Positions 47,105-59,081 of a stretch of DNA of 64,000 nt are shown here, piece by piece. Below the pieces are notes generated by a model that did not search any database, was not told where the DNA came from, and was given only the letters and a program-made list of their open reading frames with translations. The DNA is from Ulota crispa (Eukaryota; Streptophyta; Bryopsida; Orthotrichales; Orthotrichaceae): assembly GCA_963920765.1 (NCBI GenBank), contig OY987249.1:19254483-19318482 (forward strand). Direction: 5' to 3'. The first letter of the stretch is position 1; each line of letters starts with the position of its first letter. The position numbers were made by a program, and so were the translations under genes.

Positions 47105-47650
47105 TAAAACTTTCACTTTAAAAAATGATTGTGGGTATCTTCAAAAATAGAAGCATAATTTCAGATTGGAGCATACTGTACTTGGCTGCATCATGACGGC
47201 ACTGATATTTAAGTCTAAAACAGCCTCAAAAATTGTTCAAAATAATTCCTAACATGCTTCAAAAATAATTTCAAAGTAGCTTGAGTACTTTTGGAAATAG
47301 TCAAAAGATAAACTTACGCTGGTTTTGAATACATGACACGTATCCATACTTTATAATAGCTAGGTGGAGAATTTGTTGCCAAAAGCATCATTTGACTCCA
47401 TTCCCGCTTTGAACCAATCTTGTATATGTGGAAAGCAACAACCCTGTGTGTACGCTTCTTCCGTGTTTGCAAAATAAGAGTATATGGAACATTTTAGGAA
47501 AATTTTAGGAATGTTTATACTGTAGTAGAGCATGGGCCAAATAGGTCCAGACGTTACTCAAATCTTTTCTCATGTAGTCAATTCCTTACCAAATTTAAAA
47601 CTAAGTGCAAATTCTGATAGTGAAGGAAAGAAGGTAAACGATATGAAATT
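47105..47650. other. Non-coding stretch, nothing recognised
   Basis: No frame or repeat ends recognised. Confidence 0.45.
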
Positions 47651-47990
47651 AAGGGAAATTTTTATGGGTAACTTTGTATAGATACCTGGTCTTTTCAGAA
47701 ATTGCACAAACACTCTTGATTATACTGTAATTTTCATTCATTTGTTTTGTTGTGCATGTCACTTCTTTCTCCCTTGTGTGCATGTCACTTCTTTCTCCCT
47801 TGTGTGCATGTTGTTATTTTTTGTTCTACTACAGTCCTTGCTTTATCATTGGTCCTGAAGAAAGTAGCCTGCATAACCAAACCAAAACCTGAAAATTATG
47901 GTCCAAGAGAATTTGTGCAATTTCTGAAAAAGCAGAGGTATCTATACAAGCATTGCAAACTTTAGGGGTATCCATAAAAAAATTCCCTTA
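47651..47990. mobile_element. Mutator-like foldback MITE
   Basis: Ends AAGGGAAATTTTTATGGGTA and inverse GGGGTATCCATAAAAAAATT(CCC). Inner inverted blocks (ATAGATACC against GGTATCTATA, AGAAATTGCACAAA against TTTGTGCAATTTCT-like) extend the TIRs. Flanks TATGAAATT and CATGAAAGT match at 7 of 9. The centre has a 26-bp direct repeat at 47761-47812. Confidence 0.7.
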
Positions 47991-48093
47991 CATGAAAGTT
48001 TGTCAAGCAAGTAGTAGTTAGACAAAAATGTCTATTATTTGTTTTTATCGGTTTGACTATTATCAAACCATAATTTGAAGGCTCCTCAAGTGA

Positions 48094-48611
48094 AGGCCGC
48101 TTTACACTAGGAGTTGAGCACATGAAAACTTGGGGCCATTTTGGCCAAATTTTGGCCCAAATGGCCATAGCCCCAAGTGTCCATTCTAATATGAATATAG
48201 TGGGGGCTAACTCTCTTGTGTGTAAAGGCTTTGAGGCCAAAAAGCTAAGGCCAATAGAGTAAAATTTGAAAACTTGGAGAAAAAAAAGATTAAAAAAAAG
48301 AAACAAATGATGACTGTTGATATTTTTACTTCATCATATGGTGTTGAGTATCTCAAATGAATGTTTTTAATTGAAAATTTTATATTTTAATAAAATTTGA
48401 CAATGGTCCCAAGGCCAAAAATTGGCTTCACAGTTTTGAGAGACTTAATTTCTAGAGTTGAGACCAAGTCAAATCTTATCTTTTAAATATTAAAACATGT
48501 TCTTGACTTAAAGGTTTTGAGGCTGTATTCAAAATATGAACCAATGAGAATCCAGAATTGGGCGTGTGAGAGGCTGGAAACCAGCCTGCACTCCTACGGT
48601 AAAGCGGCCCT
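48094..48611. mobile_element. Unclassified TIR element with GGCCGCTTTAC ends
   Basis: Left AGGCCGCTTTACACTAGGAG and right CTCCTACGGTAAAGCGGCCC are inverse at all but a few of 20 positions. No convincing target duplication. Confidence 0.55.
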
Positions 48612-49348
48612 GAGTGTAGGCACTACAAGTCCACTACCAATATACTACTAGTATTTATTTACAAGACTTTGTCTAGAGTTGAGGCAAGTTCAAGTTTTAA
48701 TGCGCCGTTCAAGGCATCCCATACCAAAAACAAACCAGTGTTCCAAAACAATGTTTTGGAGAGAATAGGCGAATGCGTTTACTTCTTCATGTAGAAGTAA
48801 ATTTCTTGAATTCTTTCACTCAACTTTCTAATTTGTTTCAAATTGGTATTGGTTAGTCTTCACAAACTATTCTCCAACCTACTATCCCTGAATGGTGGAG
48901 AAGTTATTCTTAGTAAACCAATGCATGAAGCCTTGAGCAAAACAGGTGTCCCTCAATTTTTCAAAAACACATTTCACTTCTTCATGTGTTGCAAATTGGC
49001 TCTTTTGGCCTGTGTGACCTTAGCATCAAACACAATAATTGTCAATAAACATTGATAAGCATGACATACTTGGTGTGAAACTGCAATTGGCAAGATTCAA
49101 ACTTTCAAAGGCTTAGTGGAACATTAGTTTACCCCTCAAGTATTGATTTGTTATATCTCCTTTTCTCTCTCACATTATGTACCCAGTTTTATACTTGCTG
49201 ATGAGTTAATTGTGTCTTACAATTTGTTGCTAAGAATGGATGTTATTTGTCCTCAACTTTAGAGTCCTTACATTCAAGGTAGCCATATTAAAAAGTGTGA
49301 ACTCCAGTGAAAGTGACTGCATGTAGTATATCCTATTATCACTAGTCC
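48612..49348. other. Non-coding stretch, nothing recognised
   Basis: No frame or repeat ends recognised. Confidence 0.45.
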
Positions 49349-50121
49349 TTAACCACTAAGCGTTTCCCCAGAAAGTTTTGCATAACTCCAATATGAAACC
49401 TTCAGCTTATTCTTTGAGTTTTTGGAAAGTTTAAGAAGTTTTCACATAATCTGAACTGGTCATTTTGTACCCAACTATAAAGCAAATGTTTAGAACCAAT
49501 GTGATTTCAAATCCAAGTAAATCTGCAAAATTCACACCATTGAAAATCTCATATTTGTCAATTTGGGCAATACTTAACAATATGGATTTTGGACTTTGAT
49601 GTAATTTTTTCCCAAAAAAAAGATTTACCTAATGGATGATCCCATGAGATTGTGTTTAGTTGTACTTGATGGAAAAGAAAACTCCTCAAATAGAAAAAAC
49701 TCCAAAAGATATGGTCACTCAAAGTAACTAGATTCCAGTAACTCCTCACCTTAGAGCTACAAAAACCTTGCCTAAATCAAGAAAAAAAAAGTGACACCTC
49801 ACCAAACTTCTAACTTGTACAATACAAGACATGGGAGCATCCATCCCATATGCTTTTTAAGCCGTTCCCTTTGATTGCTCAAAGATATTCTTCTCCTAAT
49901 TGTTGAAAAAATATAATATTCTCTATATTTCTTGTAGAATCTAGAGCAAAGAAAGCGTTTCAAGGAATGACAAGTCTATTGGAAAATCTTTTTGAACTAA
50001 CAACTCCATTTGCACTTGAGTGGCAGACCAAAATTTGAGCTCAAATGCCTCTTTTGTCTACTTTCACGCCTCCAAGCACCACCTTTGGCCATATTGGGAT
50101 CTTTGGATGCTTAGGGGTTAA
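49349..50121. mobile_element. piggyBac-like TTAA MITE, GCATCC family, copy B
   Basis: Left TTAACCACTAAGCG, right GGATGCTTAGGGGTTAA, 773 bp. It is the inverse of 14550-15298, with shared blocks such as CTCTAGATTCTAC (inverse) and GCCATATTGGG. Confidence 0.78.
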
Positions 50122-50725
50122 TTCAAAAACTTGTTAGAAAAGTTGCAATACATCAAATGCCATGGCTATGGTACCATTTAAAAGATGATTGAGTTAAGGT
50201 TTTGTGTTGAGTTTCAAAATCTTAAATGAGTGAAATGTGTGTTAGTTATTAGGGTTTTAAGGAGGTAAAGTCAAGGTTAAGCTCAAATTTGAAATTGTCA
50301 TATTATCATTTCCTTGGAGACTTTGGTTGTCATATATGATCATATTTTGTCATTTTCATTGTTGGCCTTCTTCTTCCTTTCTTTGTCCTTTGTGGTCTTC
50401 CATAAGTGTTAGCTATGTGACAAATTTAAGTTGTTTTTGGTATTTTGCAATTGGAATTACTGTAGCTAAGGCGTTGGGGTAATGAATTGTATGTCTAATT
50501 GAGGTTTTCAGAGCTAAGACACTCTAACTTTAGCAAATTTTGGTCAAACAAAAAAATATGCCATTAAGTAAAAGAACTTTGAGAACTTTCTTGCAATACC
50601 AATAAACTCAAATTAGAAGCAAATACCTAAAAGATATGGATTTTTGAAGAAAGAGAAGTGGTAATAGGGGCAAAGTAATAATAGGGTAAACTACTTGTAA
50701 TGGTGTTGATTTTTGCACTTGTATA
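50122..50725. other. Non-coding stretch, nothing recognised
   Basis: No frame or repeat ends recognised. Confidence 0.45.
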
Positions 50726-51039
50726 AGGTAGGAACACCCATAAGCGTCAGTGTCCCCATAACCGTCACCTCTAAAATCTTGAAAAATCTGTAGAAGTAAA
50801 TAGATGTAATTACAAGGATGTACAACATGTGAACATGAAACCTTAGTGTTAGTTATGGGTGCAATGGCAATTTGCTTTTTAAAAATTCACAACTTATTCT
50901 CATTGTATTCAAATAAAACATTCAAAAGTGCAAACTCATTATTTTTTTGTTGCTAACAAGATCTTATAATTTGCTAGATGTTTATTAATAGTCATCATAT
51001 TCAAAACCCTTAAACTAATGCTTATGGGTGTTCCTACCT
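50726..51039. mobile_element. AGGTA-type TA-flanked MITE with CACCCATAA ends, copy B
   Basis: Left AGGTAGGAACACCCATAAGC, right GCTTATGGGTGTTCCTACCT, a near-perfect 20-bp inverse, TA on both sides, 314 bp. Sibling at 46759-47073. Confidence 0.83.
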
Positions 51040-51457
51040 TAAATTCATTTTTTCTCTATTGACATTAACTTACTTTGGTGGTAGATAAAGCAAAATTTTG
51101 CCATCTTTGACAATTTGGGTTAACACAGCCGCATCCCTCAAAACATTTACTACTACAATTAGAACAACTTATTGTTTCTCAAAAAAAAAGTATTAATAGT
51201 TGCTTAGCTCCATCCATGTTCAATCTACTTCACTTCATTCATGGCAAAAAAAAATTGTCTTCCCGTTGTAATTAAGCTTACTTATCTCTCCTTTGCAACA
51301 GCTTGTCTTTCCTTTGTGAAGTATTGAAGCAACCCCAACCTAGGTATTGGTGTGCTGAATCATGAGCAGCAATTATAAAGTTGTCCCAACTCTATTCTTA
51401 GAGCCTCCCACATCATGGCGCCTTTTGCTGTCATTTGCCTAAATCTGGCACTTTGTA

Positions 51458-51740
51458 CACTGAATATGCGTTTAGGTTGCCCAGCACTAATTTCTCAACA
51501 TTTTACACTATATAAATATTTACTACTACTTGAGATAATTACTGCAAATAATTTTAAGGACTTAACAAATATAACACAGTTGTAAAAAAATTAACTAACA
51601 ACAATCATGTCATAAATTATGTGAAATCATAGTATCTAAAGAGTTACAAGCGCTTCCAAGTGACCAAGCAATGAGTCATGAAGTAACTTTCCAATGTAAG
51701 GCAATTAATTGTTAAGGCAACCTAAATGCAATATTTAGTG
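51458..51740. mobile_element. TA-flanked MITE, CAYTRAATATTGC family
   Basis: Left CACTGAATATGCGTTTAGG, right CCTAAATGCAATATTTAGTG. Siblings are in CENH3 intron 2 and at 23787-24070. Confidence 0.75.
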
Positions 51741-53063
51741 CATCACTCTCCCAAATTTGGACAATGCATGCTATGCCTTGTATTCTTAAATCATGGCTTT
51801 AATAACTTAGGCTTCCTAAGTTATAGCAAGGACAATAATTTCTCAAGGGGCAAGTATTCTACAAGCTCCATACGCCACCCATCTATGATCCATTTGACAT
51901 AAGGTGGAAGCACTCATAGCCAACAATGCCTCATACCCAACTAATAGGGTGCACTATTTCCAATCTTAGCAAAAAATAGGTGCTTTGAAACCTGTTCTTT
52001 TGTCCATTTTAAGGTTGGGAAAACTTAAGTCATGCCACATTTCCCAAAGTAAAATAGGAAGTAATGAGCATAAAGTAGTTTGACTATTATCAGAATTGCA
52101 TAAATGAGTCTAGAGGTCGGCAATGGGTACAAAGCATTTTTTAACTTCCAAATTTTATAGTAATTTCAATTTTGCAAATAAAATTATGAAATGTTGGCAA
52201 TCCCAATGATTCTTATCTTCCTACTAGGGGAAAATATTTGTTGCCTAAAACTCTTTGTACTTTGTTACAAAATTGCTTAAGTTATCAGGTGTAGATGTTT
52301 CCACCTTATTTACTCTTGCTTGAAAAGTGTATAGAAACGTAAAAAAAACTAAATTTTAAGTTGTTTGTTGCAATACTACAAAGAAATGGTTGGACAAAGG
52401 TAGGAGGAGGCTCAAATTCCGCTCGGATTTTAATTGCCTTCACAATCAAGGAACATATTATATGTTCCTTTGAATATCTATCCCTATCATTAATGAGTTG
52501 GATAAGCTTAAATAGACTGTTTATGGACCTCCTACCTTACGTGGAGGAGACTGTTATCAAAGGCGTAACAATTGATATGTTCCAATTGGTTTCTTAAGCC
52601 AGTTGTAATTAGGTTTATTTTAATCCTCTCATCTAGTGTCCAAGGAAATTTTGAGCTTCAGTGATAAAAATCTTACATAGCACCAAATACTGCCTATATA
52701 CTTATACTATTATCATACATTTTCTAAAAAGTCAATTAATTTTTATTCAATTGATTCAAAATTAAACCATTTTTTTTTATATTTCTTTCAACTAACTTTC
52801 TATCGATTTATTCTGCCTCCTTGCTCATTGTTCTCATATACGGTATGGATGTTGCAAGAAAGTAAGCATAAGCATAATAGAAGGTTCAAGAATGGAGAAA
52901 TACAACTTGTTATTACTTAGATTAGTCCAAACATATGAAACGACTTTGGTGAAAAATGTAGGTGAAGTAGGTACAATTCATTGGTATCTAGATGATAAGT
53001 ACCAACTATTTTCGTACATGAAAAACTCAAACCCTTTAAAAACTAAGGCCTTTTTGCCATTTA
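51741..53063. other. Non-coding stretch with a possible short AGGTAGG MITE
   Basis: 52398-52537 begins AGGTAGGAGGAGGCTC and ends GGACCTCCTACCT, which resembles the AGGTAGG family, but the TA flank is present only on the right and the TIR is short. It contains the palindrome AAGGAACATATTATATGTTCCTT. Otherwise nothing recognised. Confidence 0.4.
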
Positions 53064-53366
53064 GAACATCTCCATTGTTGCCTTCCAAGGGTCGGACACA
53101 CTTCAAACATAGATGATAAGTGTTCCGGGTCCCACAAAAATACTCTCATGGCACTCCATCCTAATTTGTCAAGCAATGGTCCTTCAAAATACTATTCATC
53201 CTAAGTTTAGTGAGCTCTATCCTCTACTTGCATTGGTGAATGGTCAAATAACTATTTTTGAACACATTTCAAAAACAAGGGTAGAAAACAAGAATTTTAA
53301 GGGCTTTTCCAAAATGAATGTAGTCTCTTGACTCATCAAATTTGGCAAGTAGGGTTGGAGATGCTA
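53064..53366. mobile_element. PIF/Harbinger-like MITE, 303 bp
   Basis: Ends GAACATCTCCATTGTTG and inverse GGGTTGGAGATGCTA, flanked by TTA on both sides. The interior (ACTATTCATCCTAAGTTTAG, TGAATGGTCAAATAA) resembles 21933-22246. Confidence 0.72.
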
Positions 53367-53386
53367 TTACAAGTGAAGAAAAGTTA

Positions 53387-54283
53387 GAGCATCTCCACTA
53401 GTCCAATTAGTAGGAGACAAGCCAAACAAGTTTCATGAGGCTCATTGTGGCACCTTAAGAAAGACAAAAGCTACCAATCTCCACCAACTACAATGAAACC
53501 TCCCCGCACAATGCAAATTCCATATTTGCATAATAAATTGTACTTCTTAAACTACATACTCCCTATGTGCATAAAGTGTGTTGCAATAACCACTGATGGG
53601 GTTATTTCTGTCACATTGGGACCACTTACAAAATACAACGCAGTTTTATTGGTTTTTTTTTTTTTATCAATTAGTTTTAATAGAAAGCACTCATCTATAA
53701 TTGATTTTTTAGATGAGCCACCTACCATTTGTACTTCATGCACATGTTGAAATAAATGACTTATGGTACTTGAACCTCTTTGTGTGCATATTACTAAAAT
53801 ACACCCCCCACAATTCCCATGCAATAAGAGACAATCATTTCCAAAAATTCTCAGATGTAATGTCTCAAAGTCTTGCTTGTGGCCTGCCACCTATGCAACA
53901 TGTGGAATCTGCAACACGCCAAAGCTTTAGCACCTAAGGTAGACGCACCCATTAGCAAGCATTTAAGATTTCCAACCCTGTACTTACAATATTCATTTCA
54001 ATTCTGAAATGAATATCCTAAGTACATAGGGTCAGAATTCAGGCCCGCTCGCTAATGGGTGCGTCTACCTTAGCATCCACAACCTTACTCTAATCCAACA
54101 TCGCCGCACAAGCAAAAACAATTAAGCTTGCTAGAAAACCTTGGAGTCTCCGTAGCAAAGCGTCCCCGGGTGCCTCTTTGACATGTCCTCTTGGATTGTT
54201 CGCCGTGCTGCGGATGGAGATCCGAAACTGGACCTGGAGCCTCTTGATGTTTGCCCGTTCTGGTCAAAGCGGTGGAGATGCTC
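53387..54283. mobile_element. PIF/Harbinger-like element, 897 bp, with nested hairpin MITE
   Basis: Ends GAGCATCTCCACTAGTCC and inverse GCGGTGGAGATGCTC, flanked by TTA on both sides. It lies 20 bp from the previous element of the same end type. A 134-bp AGGTAG MITE at 53937-54070 is inserted in it. The right part is GC-richer; frames there have no recognisable domain. Confidence 0.68.
53937..54070. mobile_element. 134-bp hairpin AGGTAG MITE
   Basis: Left AGGTAGACGCACCCATTAGC, right GCTAATGGGTGCGTCTACCT: perfect 20-bp inverse, TA on both sides. The centre is also palindromic (GATATTCATTTC-like arms around AATTC), so the whole element folds as one hairpin. Confidence 0.87.
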
Positions 54284-54582
54284 TTAGGGACTGGACACAC
54301 CTACATGGAAGGAACAGATTCTGCCCCCAAAAGCAACGGATGCCACTGGGAACAACCGGGAACAGAACCATGCAACATTTGATCCTCCATTGATTGCTGT
54401 GGGTACTTTAAAAGTACTAGAATTAAATGGGCACCACAAAGGCAGATTTGGAGCACCAGGAATTCTTTATTGGTTTCTCATTGGTGGACCAATATGCATC
54501 CTCGAAAGCACTCAGGTAAAGCAAATTTAAATAAAAAATCTAAATCATCAATGTTTGCAACGTTCATCTACAAAATCAGCTA

Positions 54583-54908
54583 AGGTAGGAGGCTCATGAA
54601 TGGACCATCTAAGGGCTGAAACTGCATTTTGGGGAGGTGAAACTTCTTGAACTATTTTTCAGTAAATTTTCCTTGAAAGACAAGAAGAATTGACATTTAA
54701 CTCAAGTTGTTTCATATTTTTTGAAACTTTGTGAAATTTGTTATAAAATTTTGAAGTGCAAAGGTCATAGGGCTCTATAATGGTTCACCTTCTCAAATGT
54801 ACACTGCTCGTACATTTTTGAAACCTATGAAAAACAACATGTACACATGAGATACATTTGAGAAGGTGGACCAATTTTGAGCTTGAGCAAAATATGAGCC
54901 TCCTACCT
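54583..54908. mobile_element. AGGTAGGAGGCTCA MITE, copy B
   Basis: Left AGGTAGGAGGCTCATGAATG, right ATATGAGCCTCCTACCT, TA on both sides, 326 bp. It has a second internal inverted block (GGTTCACCTTCTCAAATGTA against ACATTTGAGAAGGTGGACC). Confidence 0.82.
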
Positions 54909-55343
54909 TAACATCAGAAGTTTCCATGCAGATCTTAGCTTAGCACACCTGGTGTGGAAAGGGACTTGGCCACTTCTTTCATATACCTCACCCAAATTTT
55001 TCTAAGGGAAATTTCAAAAAGTAACCTTATATTTTGCCGTGTTTTGAAAAATTCCTTGTGATTTTTGAAATTGCTAAATTATACTTGTAGGGGTTTTATA
55101 AAGCACCTATATTGCAATGACACACTGAGTCGCATTTACTCTCAAGGCAATACTTCCTTGCCCAATTCAACAAACACTTTGTCCATTAAAAGTAAATCTT
55201 TTCATTGTGACAATGAACATGTAATATATACAAACATACAAATATGCAAATGTGTTAAGCCATTAGCTTTGTTCTTTAGGTCTAAAACGCTTGTTTGGAG
55301 GTGAACCTAGGGGAGATATTTTGGTGTTCGTTTATATCATGCA

Positions 55344-55650
55344 AGGCAGGAGGCTCATGAACCGACCATCTAAGGCTGAAATTGAATTTCGGGGAGGTGA
55401 AACTTCTTGAAATATTTTTCAGTAAATTTTCCTTGCAAATTGGCATTTAATGGAAATTGTTTCATATTTTTTGGAGTTTTATGAAATTAGTTGTGAAGAA
55501 TTGAAGTTGAAATGGTATAGGGCTCTAAAATCGCCCACCTCCTCGAATGTAAATTGTTTGTACATTGCTGAAACCAATAAAAAATAACTGGTAGAATAGA
55601 TTTGAGAAGGTGAGCAGTTTTAGAGCATGGGCGCTTTATGAGCCTTGTAT
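55344..55650. mobile_element. Degenerate AGGTAGGAGGCTCA MITE, copy C
   Basis: Left AGGCAGGAGGCTCATGAAC; right TTTATGAGCCTTGTA, decayed. The interior follows 54583-54908 throughout (GGGGAGGTGAAACTTCTTGA in both). It is older than copy B. Confidence 0.7.
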
Positions 55651-55785
55651 ATTATAGGTGATCAAATGGTGGTTGTGAGATGGTTGTAGATTGTTTATTG
55701 ATCACAATGTATTTACGCCAAGGTATTCTGAAATCCCTGTGGGGGTATTTTTGCCATCTCAAGAATTACAAGGGAATCAAAAATA

Positions 55786-56631
55786 GGAAATTTTTTATAA
55801 TTACACTTGAGTTCGTCATATTTGCATAAATACACCTAGTTTTTAGGAATTGCACAAATACCCTTGAACCATCATTTTCAAGCTTTTGTTCTCTGGTGCG
55901 TGCCACTTTTTTCACCCTTGTACACATGCTACTCCTTTTCCATTTTATTGCACTCCTTGCTTTAACATCTAACTATATAAAAGAATTGAATTTACAACGT
56001 GGCGATCCTTTTATCGGGATTCGTTTACCATATGGGTAAATAAACCTGTGCAGATGCATACTTGCTTGATAAAAAAACTAATAACCTGCATATGTAACAA
56101 TCTACGTTAGAAAAACTTCTGTGAGGAAAAAATGTATGGGTAAATAATAAAAAATGTAACAAAATTGCATGGGTAAACAACAAAAATATATATGTGAATA
56201 ATTATGGGTGAAAATTTTGTGTAGGTAAAAAATACATAAACAAGTTTTGTGTGAGAAAACAATGACATTCCTTTTATTGCATGGGTAAAAAATTCTATGG
56301 GTATAGAGCAAAAAATGATTTAATGCCTAAGAATGTTTTGCAAACAAAAACAAATATTTTATTGCATTGGTAAAGTTTGAAATTGGAGTGCATGAATGAA
56401 AAGTAAGAGTTATTTTCTTGCAAGGGAAATGTTTTGAGTAATTGGGCCTAAATTATTTTTGCATCCCATTAGACCTACGAGTGCCTATACTAGTTGGTCA
56501 TAAAATAAATTAGCGTGCATAATAAAACAAATGCTTGAAAATTATGATCCAAGGATATCTGTGCAATTTCTGCAAAATCAAGGGTATCTATACAAATATG
56601 ACAAACTTAAAGGGTATCCATAAATTTTTCC
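55786..56631. mobile_element. Long-TIR foldback, relative of 47651-47990
   Basis: Left GGAAATTTTTTATAATTACA and right GGGTATCCATAAATTTTTCC, with inner inverted blocks around GAATTGCACAAATACCCTTG and AAGGGTATCTATACAAATATG. The middle contains many ATGGGTAAA-like words (56030-56400), a degenerate short repeat. Confidence 0.55.
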
Positions 56632-56677
56632 ATAAAAATTTCGCCAAAATATAGGGGTTATTTTCAAAATTTCCCTT

Positions 56678-57139
56678 ATCTAATAATAAGGTGACCAATG
56701 TCAGCATGGATAAACTAACTATTTTTTTTCTTTTTCTTTCTTTTTTGGTGAAGGGTCAGTGTCCTATTTATTTTTCCTAGGGGCCAGAGACTCAGAGCCA
56801 GGGCAGTGCGTGCCCTTAGACGACGTCCTTCTCTGGACAGACTCTCCGGCCAGCCCCCCCACCACCAGACATGTAAGGCTTGTTCCATGATTCCCCCAAC
56901 TTATGCATAATTGAGAAATCCGTTATGTCCATCTCTAGCTTTTATGTTGTGTTCTTCCTTTGGCATCTTATGGGTGGGGGAATGCTAATGTAAGAATACC
57001 CAATCTCGATCATGAACCTAATGTTGGTTATATGTATACAAGGAGTACATTTACAATCTCAAAAGAAGGTAAGTCATAAACAATTAATCTTCTATGATAC
57101 AAAAGATAAGTTATCTATGGCGTACCTAAACTTGAGATC
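56678..57139. other. Non-coding stretch, nothing recognised
   Basis: A pyrimidine-rich patch near 56720 and a GC-richer patch at 56780-56870. No gene found. Confidence 0.45.
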
Positions 57140-58044
57140 TTAATTTTTTGAGAATCAAACCTTTTTTTTAGCAGCATAGCAATTTTGGGCAAGTACTTGT
57201 GATTGGAGATTTTCATATTTCAGGTTAAAATTTTAACAAAATGTGGGAACAAGGTTTATCTTTCATATGCATTGAATTTCGTGACATTTGGAAGTATGAA
57301 TAAGAATACATGACCTAATATGTTGTTTATTCCTTTGGCAAGCAGCCCAGGCAAATTTCAAAAAATCACCTTTTCAAAAACTAAAATTCAAAATTGGTTG
57401 AGAGGATTTATGTGAATTTGTAAAGCTTTGAATCATTCCGTTTTGATCAATGAGATGAAAGTAATGAGGAGTTTGTTTGCAAGCAATCATGGATTCTCTA
57501 CTCTAAAATAAACTTTGAAGTCCTTTATTTTGCTTGATTTTTGTTATTTTGGAAAAAATACATAGAACCAAAAGATGTAAATTATTTATTACAACATTAC
57601 AAAATTTGGGATTGGGATTTTTCATTTCCATAATTAAGTATTTTGAATCATTCTCTAATTCTTCTTACTTACTATTTTTTCCCCATATGTTGTATAATTC
57701 CAAGTGATTTGAAACTTTTTTGACATGTACCCTATTTAGGTGGAATAAGGAATTTAGAGAAGCACCACCTTCATGACCTTTTTTCCTTAGGAATTTCACC
57801 TTCTGAGGGGTAGTTGCCTGAGTTTTGACAAGATGTTTTTGAATATTCAAACCATTCTATCTTCCAATCCATGCAGCATATTTTTTTTTTATTCTTTTTC
57901 TAAATCTTCTAAAATTATCCTACTACAAGATCCTACTATTACATATGCATAGAAATATTTTTGTTTTCAAATTTGATTGATGCTCTAAAAGTGACAATTT
58001 TGGAGAGTTTTTGGTGGAATGCTGCTTGGTTCTTTAGGGGTTAA
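57140..58044 (+). mobile_element. piggyBac-like TTAA MITE, family 1, copy C (old)
   Basis: The left end is decayed (TTAATTTTTTGAGAATC); right GGTTCTTTAGGGGTTAA. Motif variant GATCCTACTA at 57929-57938, 102 bp inside the right TTAA. It aligns throughout with 8918-9834 and 19829-20745, at lower similarity. Confidence 0.8.
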
Positions 58045-58174
58045 ATGAACACTATGTGTACATAGTAACAGCATTAGGTTCAATGATTGGGAATGAGTAT
58101 ACCTACCTAATGTCCCACGTCCATCTTTGCAAGGTTTAACTCAATGTGATATCCCAACTTTGTTAGATTATTCA

Positions 58175-59081
58175 GTAACCCCTAAAGGACCGTGGCCTTT
58201 ATTTTGTCAAAAGACACTAAAAATAGCCATTTCTATGACAAAGAGTAAAAAGGTTTGAAAATTGATCTTTTGCATATCTAACCATAGGATCTTGTAATAG
58301 ATTAGTATAAGGATGTGTAAAAAAAATCAAAAACTTTGACAGCACAAATGGCAAGTTTAAAGTGTAAAAAAAAAACTTTTTAATTTGCAACTTGCATGAC
58401 TAGATTAGTTGACTTCAAATTTTTGCACCAAAGAGTTTGGAGGTTTAAAACTTTATGGTAGAGAATTGAGTTGAGAATCTTTGGAAAAAAAAAAAAAAAA
58501 AAAAAAAAAAAACTAATTTTCATTCTTAAAAAAAAATTAGGTAGAGGAAGGTATGAGATTGAACTAAAACTTAACTTGGTAATAACCCTGCAATTGAATT
58601 AAAATGCAATAATCCCAATGATAAGATTGTTCTAATAAGCAAACTTCACCCTATCCAACAATTTTTTTTGGAAAAATGTTAAACTTGCATTCAAAAATGA
58701 AGTTTATAAATTATTTTTTTAGGAAGATGCTTAAATTGCCCAAAATACAAGATTGTCCATAACTTTCTCATAACTAGTCTGAATGGAATGTATCAAAGCT
58801 TCACATGTAGACACAAATATAATCTATTAGAAAAAAGAACCTAAAAATAAAAATTCAGGTTTTAGAGAAAAAATTGTTGCCCAGTCTCCCCAAATTTGTG
58901 CTTATCTAGGCATAACTTTTGCTCCCAGGCATAGATTGGAACAAAAGTGATATTCCCCAAAAGCTAATATATTTTCAATTTTTGAAAAAAAAATCAAAAA
59001 ATTAGGACAAAAATTGAGGCCGTAGGTACTTGCCCAAAATCCCATTTGTCCCCCAAAGGGCCATGGTCCTTTAGGGGTGGG
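58175..59081 (-). mobile_element. piggyBac-like TTAA MITE, family 3, copy B
   Basis: Left GTAACCCCTAAAGGACC, right GGTCCTTTAGGGGTGGG; both TTAA are decayed. The inverse motif CCATAGGATC is at 58282-58291, 103 bp from the left end. It provides the uninterrupted reference for 12119-13383. A poly-A run lies at about 58485-58512. Confidence 0.8.

Larger units (their letters stand above)
55004..56677. mobile_element. Outer long-TIR element with nested MITEs
   Basis: Left AAGGGAAATTTCAAAAAGTA(ACC) and right AATAACCCC-inverse ending AAAATTTCCCTT, with matching TATATTTTG blocks just inside. It contains 55344-55650 and 55786-56631. No clear target duplication, so its class is inferred from the long AT-rich TIRs. 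Confidence 0.5.

Noticed and set aside
52398-52537. Full member of the AGGTAGG MITE family
   Set aside because: The TIR match is short, the TA flank is missing on the left, and the interior matches no sibling; listed only as a possibility in the gap entry.
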